Assembly (NCBI RefSeq): GCF_026340655.1 | Contig: NZ_JAPEOZ010000001.1 | Span: 62,001 to 126,000 of the forward strand | From: Streptomyces sp. NBC_01275 | GTDB taxonomy: Bacteria > Actinomycetota > Actinomycetes > Streptomycetales > Streptomycetaceae | DNA: 64,000 nt | Direction: 5' to 3' | Part shown: positions 52,790-62,034 of the stretch, piece by piece | Numbering within the stretch: the first letter of the stretch is position 1 | Layout of the letters: the number at the start of each line of letters is the position of its first letter | Notes under the pieces: generated by a model | The model's input: only the letters and a program-made list of their open reading frames with translations | Databases searched by the model: none | What the model was told of the DNA's origin: nothing | Translations under genes and position numbers: made by a program

Positions 52790-53851
52790 TCAGGATCCGA
52801 GCCGACGGCGGTCCTCCTCGTCCCACTTCCGGGTGTCTCGCGGCGTGACGTACGGCTCCTCTCCGGCCGGGTGACCGCCCGCAACAGCCCGTTGGCGGTT
52901 CATCTCCGCGTCGAACTCCAGGCCGAGCAGGATCGCCAGGTTGGTGATCCACAGCCACACCAGGAAGATGATCACCCCGGCGAGGGTGCCGTAGGTCTTG
53001 TTGTACGAGCCGAAGTTCGCCACGTAGAACGCGAATCCCGCCGAGGCGATCATCCAGATCAGCAGGGCGAGGAAACTGCCCGGCGTGATCCAGCGGAAGC
53101 CGCGGACCTTCGCGTTCGGGGTCGCCCAGTACAGGACCGCGATCATCACCGTGACCAGGACCACCAGCACCGGCCACTTCGCGATCGACCACACGGTCAG
53201 CGCCGTGTCCCCGACCCCGAGCGCGGTGCCGACCTGCCGGGCCAGACCGCCGGTGAACACCACGATCAGCGCACTGATCACGGCCATGACCATCAGCACC
53301 ACGGTCACGCCGACCCGCACCGGCAGCACCTTCCATACCGGACGGCCCTCGGGAACGTCGTAGACCACGTTCGCGCTGCGGATGAACGCCGCGACATAAC
53401 CGGACGCCGACCACACCGCCAGCACCAGGCCCACGATCGCCATGATCGAGCCGATCCCACCCCTGCCCTGCATCTGCTGCACGGCGTTGCGCAGGATGTC
53501 CTGCGCCGCGCCCGGGGCGAGCTTCTGGATGTTGTCCAGCACCGCCTGTGTCGCCGACTGCCCGACGATGCCGAGCAGCGACACGAGCGCCAGCAACGCG
53601 GGGAACAGCGCCAGGATCGAGTAGTAGGTCAGCGCCGCCGCCCGGTCGGCCAGCTCGTCCTTCTTGAACTCCTTGAGGGTGCCTTTCAGCACCGTCCCCC
53701 AGGAGCCCTTGGGCAGGTCCGTCGGACTGTCCGGCGCCTGCCGCTCCACCTGCTCATCCGGCCCGGCAACCGCTGTCCGCCCGGTCTCGGCCTCCTGGCC
53801 GGACGTCACGTCCCCGCCGTGCCTTCCATGCCTTCTCATCGTCCGCGTCAT
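52790..53851 (-). CDS. YihY/BrkB-family inner membrane protein
   Basis: 353 residues with six transmembrane helices. DELADRAAALTYYSILALFP is the family signature, followed by ALVSLLGIVG, MAIVGLVLAVWSASGYVAAF and LWITNLAILLGLEFDAEMNR. Hydrophilic ends at both sides carry many charged residues. The ATG at 53851 starts MTRTMRRHGRHGG. Historically misnamed as RNase BN; it is a membrane protein of unclear function. It appears intact. Confidence 0.88.
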   Translation of the reverse strand: MTRTMRRHGRHGGDVTSGQEAETGRTAVAGPDEQVERQAPDSPTDLPKGSWGTVLKGTLKEFKKDELADRAAALTYYSILALFPALLALVSLLGIVGQSATQAVLDNIQKLAPGAAQDILRNAVQQMQGRGGIGSIMAIVGLVLAVWSASGYVAAFIRSANVVYDVPEGRPVWKVLPVRVGVTVVLMVMAVISALIVVFTGGLARQVGTALGVGDTALTVWSIAKWPVLVVLVTVMIAVLYWATPNAKVRGFRWITPGSFLALLIWMIASAGFAFYVANFGSYNKTYGTLAGVIIFLVWLWITNLAILLGLEFDAEMNRQRAVAGGHPAGEEPYVTPRDTRKWDEEDRRRLGS

Positions 53852-54343
53852 GCCACACGAGTATCCGATGAGACAACACTCATACTCAATACAGACAAAC
53901 CGGACACTCGGTTCACTTGCGCTGGACTGTTTGAAGAGTGCCAATGGGCCGGCGGGTGCCGTGGAGGGCCTGATCCGGTGTACCCGGTCGATGACCATCG
54001 CCATCGGTTGCATCAAGCCGTCGCCATGCCTGGGCGGTCGTCGTGCCGGAGGAGCCGGGAAGAGCGGCGGAGAGCACGTCACCGCCGTGCGGATGGTGAC
54101 CGTGCGCTGTTCGAGCAGGGCGGCGGCGTCCGGCTCGTGGGAGTGGGAGAGGTCGGCTCCCGGCCGGCGAGCCGCGGAGCCGGGGCGGCCCCGCACGCCC
54201 GTCGGCCCACTGCCCGCCACCACTACGACCGCCCCCGCGGCATCGACGCCCCGGCTCACCACTGCAGCCCGGCACCTGCCGATCGGCGCGTGCGCATCCG
54301 CATCCCCGTCGGCACGGATGGAGAAAAACCCGGACGCAGAGTG
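53852..54343. other. Intergenic region without a recognised gene
   Basis: About 490 bp. The first 100 bp are AT-richer and probably carry the promoter of the BrkB gene; an imperfect inverted repeat (GAGTATCCGATGAG and CTCATACTC) lies near 53862. No homology in any frame until the STAS remnant. Confidence 0.5.
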
Positions 54344-54529
54344 GTGCTGAACGCTTCCGAAATCACCTTCGCGGATTCGACGCTGCTGAATCTGTTGCTC
54401 CGCATCCACCGGCACACGACCCTGCGGGTGGCCGCGCCCGCACTCCAGTCAAGGCGCGTTCCGGAGATCACCGGAGTCGCTTCCGTGCTGGTCGTACGGG
54501 ACACCGTGGAAGCCGCGGCCTCGGCCTGA
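54344..54529 (+). pseudogene. STAS-domain anti-sigma factor antagonist, C-terminal remnant
   Basis: The frame contains VVLNASEITFADSTLLNLLL, RIHRHTTLRVAAP and EITGVASVLVVRDTVEAA. This is the second half of a STAS domain including the Ser-containing phosphorylation loop (FADST). The N-terminal strands and any start codon are lost. Confidence 0.65.
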
Positions 54530-54623
54530 ACCGACGAACGACGCCCATCAGGGTTCGGCGTGAGCCGCACAGGCATGGCGGCCGGGGGCTCCCCGCCCGG
54601 GGGCCCGTTCGCGTCCCGAGTGG

Positions 54624-55100
54624 TCAGAAGGCCGAGCCGGGATTCCCGGGCCGGATGCGTCCTCGCCAGGCGCCCGTCTCGCCCCCGCGCTGTTCGATGT
54701 AGTCCTTGAAGCGGTGCAGATCTCCCTTGACCTGGCGGTCGATCATGCCGAGCATGTCCGCGCCCTTCTCAGCCATACCGCTGGGCTCGACGTCCATCGT
54801 GAGCTCCACCCGGGTGTGGGTGTCGTCCAACCGCTGGAACCTGACCGATCCCCGCTGCCGGGTCTCTCCTTCCACGACCCGCCAGGTGATCCGGTCGTCC
54901 ACCAACTGGTCGACTATCTCGGTGTCGAACTCGCGCCGCACCCCGCCGATCTTGGTGGTCCAGTGATTGTGCCGCTCGTCGAGCTGCCTCACCTCCTCGA
55001 CGCCCTCCATGAAGTTCGGGAACTCCTCGAACTGCGTCCACTGGTTGTAGGCCGTGTGGACGGGGACCTCGACGTCCACTGCTTCCTTCACCGTGCTCAT
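54624..55100 (-). CDS. SRPBCC-family (cyclase/dehydrase-type) protein
   Basis: 158 residues. KEAVDVEVPVHTAYNQWTQF, EEFPNFMEGVEEVRQLDERH and ITWRVVEGE form the helix-grip START-like fold, and VELTMDVEPSGMAEKGADML completes the long C-terminal helix. GAGGAGGAGA precedes the ATG at 55100. This subfamily is often annotated as a cyclase but has no proven reaction; lipid binding is possible. It is intact. Confidence 0.85.
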   Translation of the reverse strand: MSTVKEAVDVEVPVHTAYNQWTQFEEFPNFMEGVEEVRQLDERHNHWTTKIGGVRREFDTEIVDQLVDDRITWRVVEGETRQRGSVRFQRLDDTHTRVELTMDVEPSGMAEKGADMLGMIDRQVKGDLHRFKDYIEQRGGETGAWRGRIRPGNPGSAF

Positions 55101-55239
55101 GGTCTCCTCCTCGCTGATGGTCGTTCCACACAACACCGAGTACCCGCGCACACAGGAAAGAAGATCTATATATCGGGCTTATCGCTCACCATGAGAGGCA
55201 CTCGGCCGCCATGAACGGCGCAACAGGAATCCAAGGGTC

Positions 55240-56065
55240 CTAGTGGCTGGAAACCCGCACCGCCCGGCGACCCCGCTCCCCCGCCGTCCGGTGATCTGAC
55301 CGTCGACGTCGCCGTGGTCGGCGCGGGCATCGCCGGACTCAGCACGGCCTGGGAGCTGGTCCGGCAGGGACGCGAGGTGACCGTGCTGGAGGCCGGCCGC
55401 GTCGCCGCCGGGGTCACCGGCCACACGACGGCCAAACCGAGCGCCCTGCACACGCTGGTCTACGACCACCTGCGCCGCACCCGCGGCCCCGAGGGCGCAC
55501 GCCTGTACGCGGACTCGCAGACCGCGGCGATCCGGCACGCGTCCGAGATCGTCGACGAACTCGGCATCGACTGCGAGCGGGAGGAGACGGCGGCCTACAC
55601 CTACGCCGAGGATCCGCGGCGCGTCGCAGAGTTGCGGGCGGAGGCCGAAGCCGCGCATGAGGCGGGTCCGCCCGCCGAGCTCGTGACCGAGACCGAGCTG
55701 CCCTTCGCGGTCGCCGGCGCGGTCCGGGTGAGCGGGCAGGCGCAGTTCCATCCCCGTAAGTACCTGCTGGCACGCACCGACGACCTGCCCGGCGCGGCGG
55801 CACGGTGTACGAGGGAACCCGCGTCGTCGGCCTCACCGAGGGCGAACCCTGCATCCTGCGGACGGACGCCGGGGTGTCCATTCGCGCGCGCGAGGTCGTG
55901 ATCGCCACGCACTACCCCGCCTTCGACCGGGCCCTCCTCTTCAGCCGCCTCAGCCCGCCCGGCTGTCGTTCAACCACGCGGAGCAGGCGTGGGAGTGCCC
56001 GTGTCACGGATCGCGCTTCGCCCCGGACGGGCGGGTGATCCAGGGTCCTGCCTTCGTCCGCTGGG
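55240..56065 (+). pseudogene. FAD-dependent oxidoreductase with Rieske domain, decayed
   Basis: SGDLTVDVAVVGAGIAGLST is the FAD-binding N terminus (no start codon upstream). It runs to FHPRKYLLA, where a frameshift near 55795 leads to GTRVVGLTEGEPCILRTDAG and VVIATHYPAFDRALLFSRL. About 150-200 residues are then skipped, and SFNHAEQAWECPCHGSRFAP, DGRVIQGPAF follows in another frame, which is the second Rieske cluster-binding motif (CPCH). The gene therefore has a lost start, a frameshift and an internal deletion. Confidence 0.75.
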
Positions 56066-56193
56066 AAAGCGCGACATCGCGGAACAGGAGCGACCGAAAG
56101 TTGCTGCAAGATACACCTAAGTCGCAAAGCGGGATAATTGGCTCTATGCGGCGGCGCACAGGCATCGCCCCCGTCGAACAGGCAGGTCACCCC

Positions 56194-56580
56194 ATGGCGA
56201 AGAAACCACAGCCTTCCCAGCCACCGCACGGTCAGGGCCCGAGCCGTCACCAGGGCAGTGAACAGCACGGCTGGTCTCCCGACGTGGACGAGACACATCA
56301 GCAGGACAACCCCAGCGCCCATCGTTCCTTCCACACCGCCGAGTACGGCGGCGGGAAAGGCCCTGGACGGACCAAGTCCAAGGAAGAGACGAAGTCGGTA
56401 CCGGGCAACACGGTGGAAAGCGTCAGCGCACGCGGCGAGGAGTACGCCGACAAGGACGAGAAAGGCCGGAAGGACACGGGCCGAAGGGGTCGCTCCCAGC
56501 GCCCCAGCGGCACCAAGGACGCCTCCGCGACGACCGGCGTCGACCCTCAGGACCCACCGTCCCGGCGCCGCCCAAGCTAG
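56194..56580 (+). CDS. Small hydrophilic, probably disordered protein
   Basis: 128 residues almost free of hydrophobic amino acids: MAKKPQPSQPPHGQGPSRHQ, then acidic and basic stretches such as ADKDEKGRKDTGRRGRSQRP. Such proteins resemble stress-related hydrophilins. A possible AT-rich promoter (AAGATACACC, GGGATAATTGG) lies about 80 bp upstream; the ribosome binding site is weak (CAGG). An in-frame ATG at 56146 would add 16 residues. Confidence 0.5.
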   Translation: MAKKPQPSQPPHGQGPSRHQGSEQHGWSPDVDETHQQDNPSAHRSFHTAEYGGGKGPGRTKSKEETKSVPGNTVESVSARGEEYADKDEKGRKDTGRRGRSQRPSGTKDASATTGVDPQDPPSRRRPS

Positions 56581-56759
56581 GTGCCGAGATGCCGGCCGCC
56601 CAGGCCGATCGCCTTCACTTGTCACGCGTGAGCCAGGGCTGCACGCTGCCGGGCGTCGGAGTGGGCGTCCGGCCGGTGGCTCGCATGCCTGGTCGACCGT
56701 GAAGGGCGGTGCGCGTCACGGCCTCTGCTGCTCGGCGGTGGCGTCGGCTCGTCCGCCGA

Positions 56760-57275
56760 CGCCGAGCGACCCCGTGGGGCGGAGGGTCTGGTCGGCCTCC
56801 AGGCGTGGCAGGAAGGGGCGGGGGCGTAGACGGCGGTACGCCGGTGTTCCGCGGCTTGTACCAGCAGTGCGCGACGGCGGTCCGGGGGGTGGCGCGCCGG
56901 GCGGGTAGGGGCATGTGGGCACGCGGTTCGCGCAGGACGGCGTGGTGGTCGGCATCGCGGATCATGTCGGTGTCGATCCGGTTCAGGCAGGCGATGCCGA
57001 CGGCTAGCCCGTGCCGGGCCGCCTCGGCGCGCCGAGCGTGCGCGAAGGCTTCCGCGCCGGATTTCGAGGCACGAACGTGCGCGCCGGTCAGGGCTCTGCC
57101 GGTGAGGTTGACGTCGATGACCCGCCGCCACGCGGTCACATCGGTCTCGTGACCGATCGGCGCCACGTGCGCGCCGCGCCGGGCAAGGTCGCGTGCTTGT
57201 GCCGCTCCCAGCCCACGTGCGGCTCGATCACGACGATGGTGCGGCCGTCGAGGGGCTGTCGCGCATGAGCTGCTC
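56760..57275 (-). pseudogene. Short-chain dehydrogenase, internally deleted and frameshifted
   Basis: Starting near 57270 the frames give LDGRTIVVIEPHVGW (a degenerate N terminus where TGAARGIG is lost), then TAWRRVIDVNLTG joined directly to ASKSGAEAFAHARRAEAARH, LNRIDTDMIRDADHHAVLRE and a shifted EHRRTAVYAPA. The NNAG region and the Tyr of the YxxxK motif are missing. It sits behind the FAD/SRPBCC remnant on the same strand, so the three formed an operon. Confidence 0.65.
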
Positions 57276-57292
57276 CCTTCGTCCGGGCAGCG

Positions 57293-58421
57293 TCAGCGGA
57301 TCGGCGATCGCTTGGCCCCGGTGCGGTCGCGGTGGGCCAGGATGCGCTGCAGGCGGTCCAGGCCGGGTGGCCGGTTGCGGTGCAGGGCCGCTCGCGCGGC
57401 GTTGGCGCCCGGAGCGCCGCATCCGCCACCGCCTGGGTGGGCGCCGGCGGCTGCGAGGAAGAGCCCGCGCACGGAGGTCTCCGGGCGTCCTGTGCCGGGC
57501 AGAGGGCGGAAGAGCAGCTGCTGGTGGAGGGCGGTGGTACCGCCGTTGATCGCGCCGCCGTGCAGATTGCGGTCGAGCATCTGCAGCGTGGAAGGAGCCA
57601 GGATGCGCCGGGCCCGGATGAAGGACCGGAACCCGGGAGCGAATCGCTCGACCTGGCGTTCGATCCGGTCGGCCATCGCCTCCTGCTCTTTCGAGTCCCA
57701 GACGCCGGTCAGCCCTTCGTCGCCGGCGTCGGAGGTGATCCGTTGGGGCACGTGGTGTAGGCCCGGGCCGACTCGGTCCCTCGGGGCGAACGCGTGGGGT
57801 CGGCGGTCGTCATCTGGCCGATCAGCGCGAAGGGGCGGTCGGGCACGGCGCCCGTCGCGATCTGGGCGGCGAACCGGGTGAGCTCGTCCAGCCCGTCGGC
57901 CAGGTGAACGGTGCCGGCCCGGCCGGCCCGATCCGCCTGCCAGGGCACGGGAGCGTCGAGCGCCCAGTCGACCTTGAAGGTCGCGAAGTCCCACTCGAAC
58001 CGTTTCAGGTTCTCCAGCAGCTGGGCCGGCAGATGCTCCGGGTCCAGGAGGTCGCCGTAGAGCGCGGGCACCGACACATCGCCAGCACGGCACGGCGGGC
58101 GGCGAGGCTGTCGTCGTCGGCGGTGCGTACGCCGGCGGACCGCCCGTCGCGGACGACGATCCGGCTGACACGCTGTCCGTGGCGCACGGCGCCACCACGG
58201 GCGTGCAGCCGCCGTACCGGTGCATCGGTCAGGGCGCCGGAGCCGCCGACCGGCACAGGGAAGCCGTACGTCTGGAGCGCAGCACCCACCTGCGGCCACC
58301 GACCCCGCGTCTGTCGCGACGCCGAGGTCCCCACCACCCACTCCGTGTAGCGGTCGCCGTCCGACAGAACAGCCCACACCGTCCGCGGACTCGCCTTGAC
58401 CAGCCGATACCGAACTGCCAC
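57293..58421 (-). pseudogene. Chimeric remnant: SRPBCC N terminus joined to a phytoene-desaturase-like FAD oxidoreductase
   Basis: The GTG at 58421 starts VAVRYRLVKASPRTVWAVLS and TEWVVGTSASRQTRG, the first 50 residues of a polyketide-cyclase-type SRPBCC protein. Near 58270 it switches to YGFPVPVGGSGALTDAPVRR, the middle of a CrtI-like FAD oxidoreductase. One-base losses near 58081 and 57754 shift the frame twice before PALYGDLLDPEHLPAQL, RITSDAGDEGLTG and the C terminus GLFLAAAGAHPGGG, GAPGANAARAALHRN. The first half of the oxidoreductase and most of the SRPBCC gene are deleted. Confidence 0.75.
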
Positions 58422-58429
58422 GGGCACCT

Positions 58430-58815
58430 CCCGCAGTCGTCACGTTCCTCGCCAAGTGCCCACATCGAGGGATGCCAACCAGAACGACCCACCAGAGCAA
58501 CGCTCACGCGGCAAGGCACACACGCGCCTCGCCTGATCCGTAGACCCGCCGTCGTCCGACCGGCAGGTTCCGCGCCCGATGGACGCTCGGCCGTTTGTGG
58601 GCCATACGAGGACGCCCGAGGGCACTCAGCAGCGACCGGAAGTGACATACGCCCCACGGCTGTCACCACTGAGCCCCTACACGGGGAACTGCTCCCGGGA
58701 AACAAACCTCGCGGGATCCGCGTGGCCCTCGAGTACAGCGGGACAGGCCGTACCTGAAAACCGCGCCCAGTGTCGCTCAGCTGAGGATGCGCCGTGAAGG
58801 CCCGGCGCACGACCG
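58430..58815. other. Intergenic region without a recognised gene
   Basis: About 385 bp between the SRPBCC/FAD remnant and the DUF6131-like gene. Open frames have no codon bias and no recognisable motif. Confidence 0.5.
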
Positions 58816-58971
58816 CTACCAGTAGTGCCGACGTCCGCCGACGGCGTGCCCCACCGATCCCAGGATCCACAAAATGATGCCGATGACAACCAGGATGATC
58901 CCGATGGTCCACAGGATGCCGAGGCCGGCCACCAAGCCGACAACGAGGAGAATGACTCCAAGGACGATCAT
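58816..58971 (-). CDS. DUF6131-like small membrane protein
   Basis: 51 residues: MIVLGVILLVVGLVAGLGIL, WTIGIILVVIGIILWILGSV, then a short polar tail GHAVGGRRHYW. It has two closely spaced transmembrane helices. GGAGG lies 5-6 bases before the ATG. Such peptides are widespread in actinobacteria and often stress-induced. Function unknown. Confidence 0.8.
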   Translation of the reverse strand: MIVLGVILLVVGLVAGLGILWTIGIILVVIGIILWILGSVGHAVGGRRHYW

Positions 58972-59127
58972 GGGGGGCCTCCGATGTGAGCCAGGTTCCC
59001 CTCGTTCCAGAGTAGCTCCGTCCGATCCCGCGGTGGTGACGTCCCAGGTCGGCCGGAGTCCTCGCACCCGGGGACGCCCGTGAGACTGCCCCCAGGCCGT
59101 GACCGGGGCCGATGCGCACCGACACCT

Positions 59128-59407
59128 TCACTTTTGGGGCAAAAGGGTTCCGGGTGGCCCAAGGTCGAGATTGAGATCCTCCGGACGCACTCCGTGCTGC
59201 TCGCAGAGTTCCGTCATCCGCTGGTCGAGCAGCATCAACGTGGTCCCGATCTCTTCAGCCTGCTCATCACTGAGATCGCCCTGCTCGACACGGCGAATCG
59301 CCTGGCGCTCCATCAGCTGCCGGAGGAGTTCGACCACGGTGACAACCAAGGTGACGAGGTCACCGTCCCACCCGGTCGGAGTCCAGGTCGAGCCGGGAGC
59401 CGGTCAA
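59128..59407 (-). pseudogene. gvpK: Gas vesicle protein GvpK, frameshifted
   Basis: The main frame reads VVTVVELLRQLMERQAIRRV, GDLSDEQAEEIGTTLMLLDQ, and ends HGVRPEDLNLDLGPPGTLLP, the GvpK signature. The N terminus TGSRLDLDSDRVGR lies in another frame starting at a TTG that overlaps the gvpS stop (TTGA). One extra base near 59362 separates them. GvpK is needed for gas-vesicle assembly; no other gvp genes except gvpS are nearby. Confidence 0.7.
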
Positions 59408-59640
59408 AGCGGGCCCCCATCCGCCCACGGCACCGGGACGCCTTCACTGACGGACGACAGCAGGGCATGGAGCGACAGTCGCGCCAGCGGAACGTCGGCG
59501 ATGGCGATGACCAGGTCACCGCTGATCGCTACGCCGGTCGCCAGGACACGGTCCAGCAGGTCGACGAGCGGCACCCCGATGGGATCATCCAGGGGCCCGG
59601 GGCTGTCCCAGGGCACCACTTCATGCGTCACGGTGTACAC
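59404..59640 (-). CDS. gvpS: Gas vesicle protein GvpS/GvpA-family, orphan remnant of a gvp cluster
   Basis: 78 residues. PLVDLLDRVLATGVAISGDL followed by VIAIADVPLARLSLHALLSS is the GvpA/J/S core (helix-strand-strand-helix). The N-terminal THEVVPWDSPGPLDDP and the short tail match Streptomyces GvpS. The GTG start at 59640 (or 59631) follows the broken end of the CocE remnant, so the upstream gvp genes and probably the promoter are gone. The frame is intact but it has no partners. Confidence 0.65.
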   Translation of the reverse strand: MYTVTHEVVPWDSPGPLDDPIGVPLVDLLDRVLATGVAISGDLVIAIADVPLARLSLHALLSSVSEGVPVPWADGGPL

Positions 59641-59649
59641 CTCGCCGAC

Positions 59650-60372
59650 AGCTGAACCCGAAGTTGACGTCGCCGACCATGTGCCGTCAGTTGGTGTGCG
59701 TCCACGGACCCATGACCAGCGTGGCGGACCGGCCGGCCCGGCGCATGGCGGTGAAGTTGTCGAGGGCGCCCTGCCTGAAGATGTCGTACCAGCCGCCGAG
59801 TTGGAAGGTGGGCAGGTCGACCTCGTCGTGCCGGCCCGCGACGCGGCAGGACGCCGCCCCGTCGGGCTCCCGCCGGGAACCCTCGTAGCCCAGCTCGGGG
59901 AGATCGTGCCGGGCGAACGCGGGAAAATGCCCGGCGGGCAGCTCCGCGTAACCGCCGCTCGCCAGACCGTCCAGATCCTGTACGAGGCCGGTGATTCCGC
60001 TCACGAGTCCGTCGAGGTCGGTGCGGTGACGGCGCATCAGGGTGTCGGCTCCCTGCATCAGGGACCAGGGCACGGTGATGCCGAGCTCGATCGCGCCGCC
60101 GCGCGTCCACAGTCCGTCGTCCGGATCGGACCACGTGATCAGCGGTGCGATCGCCTTGAGCTCCGGTGGCTTCGACAGCGCCGCCATCCACTGGGTGTTG
60201 CCGAAGTAGCTGCCGCCGCACATGCCGACGGACGCTATGGGCGTGTGCTTGCCATACGGCAGCCGACCCAGCAGCACCGGCCACGGCCCGTACCGCCGGG
60301 CCGGTGGACGTCCGCACGCAGCACCGTGCCGTCACGCATCTCCGCCGGAACATCGAACTCGATCTCCGCCAT
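59650..60372 (-). pseudogene. CocE/NonD family hydrolase, broken
   Basis: The ATG at 60372 starts MAEIEFDVPAEMRDGTVLRA, DVHRPGGTG. A frameshift near 60290 leads to PVLLGRLPYGKHTPIAS, joined directly to VGMCGGSYFGNTQWMAALSK, so the region before the nucleophile elbow is deleted. A TGA at 59689-59687 stops the frame after GPWTHTN; beyond it RHMVGDVNFGFS is still readable, then homology ends. The C-terminal jelly-roll domain is missing. The catalytic Ser of GGSYFG remains but the protein cannot be functional. Confidence 0.75.
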
Positions 60373-60382
60373 GCACTGCTCC

Positions 60383-61282
60383 TTAGGTCAGTGGTCCCGG
60401 AGGCCAGGCCACCGCGTTCAACAGGTCGGCCAGCACGTCGGGCCGTTCCAGAGCGATGAAGTGGCCTGCCTTGGAAACCTGTGTGAAGTCGGCAGCCGGA
60501 AGCAGTCGCTTGTTGGCTTCCCGGTCCGAGGGCCGGGACCAGTCCTTTTCCCCGTAGACGAGGTGGACGGGCGCCTTGACCTCGCGGTAGCGCGAGCGGG
60601 CGGCGATGAGGCTGGGCAGGCTCTGGTACACGGCCCGGGCGACGGTCGGGTAGCCGGGACGGCTGCCCACCTGGAGGAGCTCGTCCACATAGTCCTCCTG
60701 CAGCGCGCTCTTGTCGCCGAGCCCGCCCTGCAGGATCTTGCTGAGGGCGGCCTTGGGCTCCACCCCGGCGATCACCGGGCCCACTCCCGGGGCGAGAACC
60801 CCGCTGATCACCACACGGGCGAGGAGACTGGACCGGGCGATTCCGCCGCGGAAGTCGTACGTGTTGACCGCGACGACGCGCCGGACCCGCTCCGGGAGAT
60901 CGGCCGCGGTGGTCAGGGCGAGCACCGCTCCCATGGACTCCCCGACCAACGTCACGTCGTGCAGGTCGAGTTCGGTGAGGAGCCGCTCGACGCCCGCGCG
61001 CATCGCTGGCTCGTCATACGACGCACCGGGCACGATCTCCGAGTAGCCCATCCCCGGCAGGTCGAGGGCATACACGGTGTAGCGGTCCGCAATCAGCGGG
61101 ATGAGGAGGCGGAAGTGCTCGGCCTGGGTGCGCACGGTGTGCAGCAGGACCAGGGGGGCGCCGGTGCCCGCCTTGAGGTAGCGCAGGGTTCCCTCGCGGC
61201 CCTCACGTCCCGTGCGCGGGGCGAGGGTGTGGCTGGTGGTCCTTGGGATGTGGATCGTGGGACGTGACTCGTGGGCGCGCAT
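60383..61282 (-). CDS. Alpha/beta hydrolase
   Basis: 299 residues. LVLLHTVRTQAEHFRLLIPL, YALDLPGMGYSE, nucleophile elbow LVGESMGAVLAL (Ser in GESMG), acid region HLVYGEKDWSRPSDREANKR and the catalytic His in VSKAGHFIALERP are all present. The ATG at 61282 is preceded by AAGGAGA. It follows the SDR gene by 31 bp on the same strand, so both may be cotranscribed from the TetR-box promoter. The substrate is unknown; haloalkane-dehalogenase-like or ester hydrolases are possible. Confidence 0.85.
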   Translation of the reverse strand: MRAHESRPTIHIPRTTSHTLAPRTGREGREGTLRYLKAGTGAPLVLLHTVRTQAEHFRLLIPLIADRYTVYALDLPGMGYSEIVPGASYDEPAMRAGVERLLTELDLHDVTLVGESMGAVLALTTAADLPERVRRVVAVNTYDFRGGIARSSLLARVVISGVLAPGVGPVIAGVEPKAALSKILQGGLGDKSALQEDYVDELLQVGSRPGYPTVARAVYQSLPSLIAARSRYREVKAPVHLVYGEKDWSRPSDREANKRLLPAADFTQVSKAGHFIALERPDVLADLLNAVAWPPGPLT

Positions 61283-61313
61283 CTCGCGGTCTCCTTGTGT
61301 GAGTGAGAAGAGG

Positions 61314-62015
61314 TTAGTTCGCCAGCTGGGCATACAGCCCTGCCAGGTCGCCGGCCAGGCCCGCCTTGACCTGCCGCGAGATGTCGTCGGCGAGCACCTC
61401 GTACGCGCCCGTCTCGACGCCGTCGAGGGCGAGTGCGGCGACTTCACGGGGGTCGGACTTGGGCGCCTCGACGCCTGCCGCGAGGTCCGTGTCCACGTAT
61501 CCCACGTGCAGTCCGGTGACGGCGATACCGCGCGGCTGCAGCTCCAGGCGCAGGGAGTTGGTCTGCGACCACAGGGCGGCCTTGGAGGCGCTGTAGGAGC
61601 CGCCGAGCGCGATCCAGGAGAGCACGGAGTGCACGTTGAGGAGATGGCCGCCGCCGTTGCGCTCGATGACCGGCACGAAGGCGCGGGTGAGAAGCAGCGG
61701 GCCGTAGAAGTTGGTCTCGAACTCCCGGCGTACGTCATCCACCGGGGAGTCGAGGAAGGACGCGCCGACCGAGGCGCCGGCGTTGTTGATCAGCACGGTC
61801 ACGTCTTGCGCCTGCGCGGCGGCGGCCGCCACGGAAGCCGGGTCTGTGACCTCCAGCGCCACCGGGAAGGCGTCGGGGTGCGTCACACTGCGCGGGTCGC
61901 GGGCCGTGGCGTAGACCTTGCCGGCGCCGCGCGCGTACAGCTCTTCCACCAGGGCCTTGCCGATGCCTCGGCTGCCGCCGGTGACGAAGACGTTTGCGCC
62001 CTTCAAAGCAGTCAT
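61314..62015 (-). CDS. Short-chain dehydrogenase/reductase
   Basis: 233 residues. NAD(P) motif VFVTGGSRGIGKALVEELY, LINNAGASVGA, catalytic Ser in VHSVLSWIALGGSYSASKAA and Tyr-x3-Lys in YSASK. The C terminus RQVKAGLAGDLAGLYAQLAN is typical of a TetR-controlled SDR group. GGAGAG precedes the ATG at 62015. Two GAAACCGATCGGTTTC palindromes lie directly upstream. It should be derepressed together with the divergent MFS gene by a TetR regulator outside the window. Confidence 0.88.
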   Translation of the reverse strand: MTALKGANVFVTGGSRGIGKALVEELYARGAGKVYATARDPRSVTHPDAFPVALEVTDPASVAAAAAQAQDVTVLINNAGASVGASFLDSPVDDVRREFETNFYGPLLLTRAFVPVIERNGGGHLLNVHSVLSWIALGGSYSASKAALWSQTNSLRLELQPRGIAVTGLHVGYVDTDLAAGVEAPKSDPREVAALALDGVETGAYEVLADDISRQVKAGLAGDLAGLYAQLAN

Positions 62016-62034
62016 GACTCTCTCCACAGAATGA

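Noticed and set aside
52871..54343. Plus-strand frame in front of the STAS remnant, opposite BrkB
   Set aside because: His/Asp/Arg-rich shadow sequence; only the last 62 codons match a STAS domain.
59099..61267. 722-codon plus-strand frame across gvpK, CocE and the hydrolase
   Set aside because: Crosses several minus-strand genes with recognisable active sites; no motif of its own.
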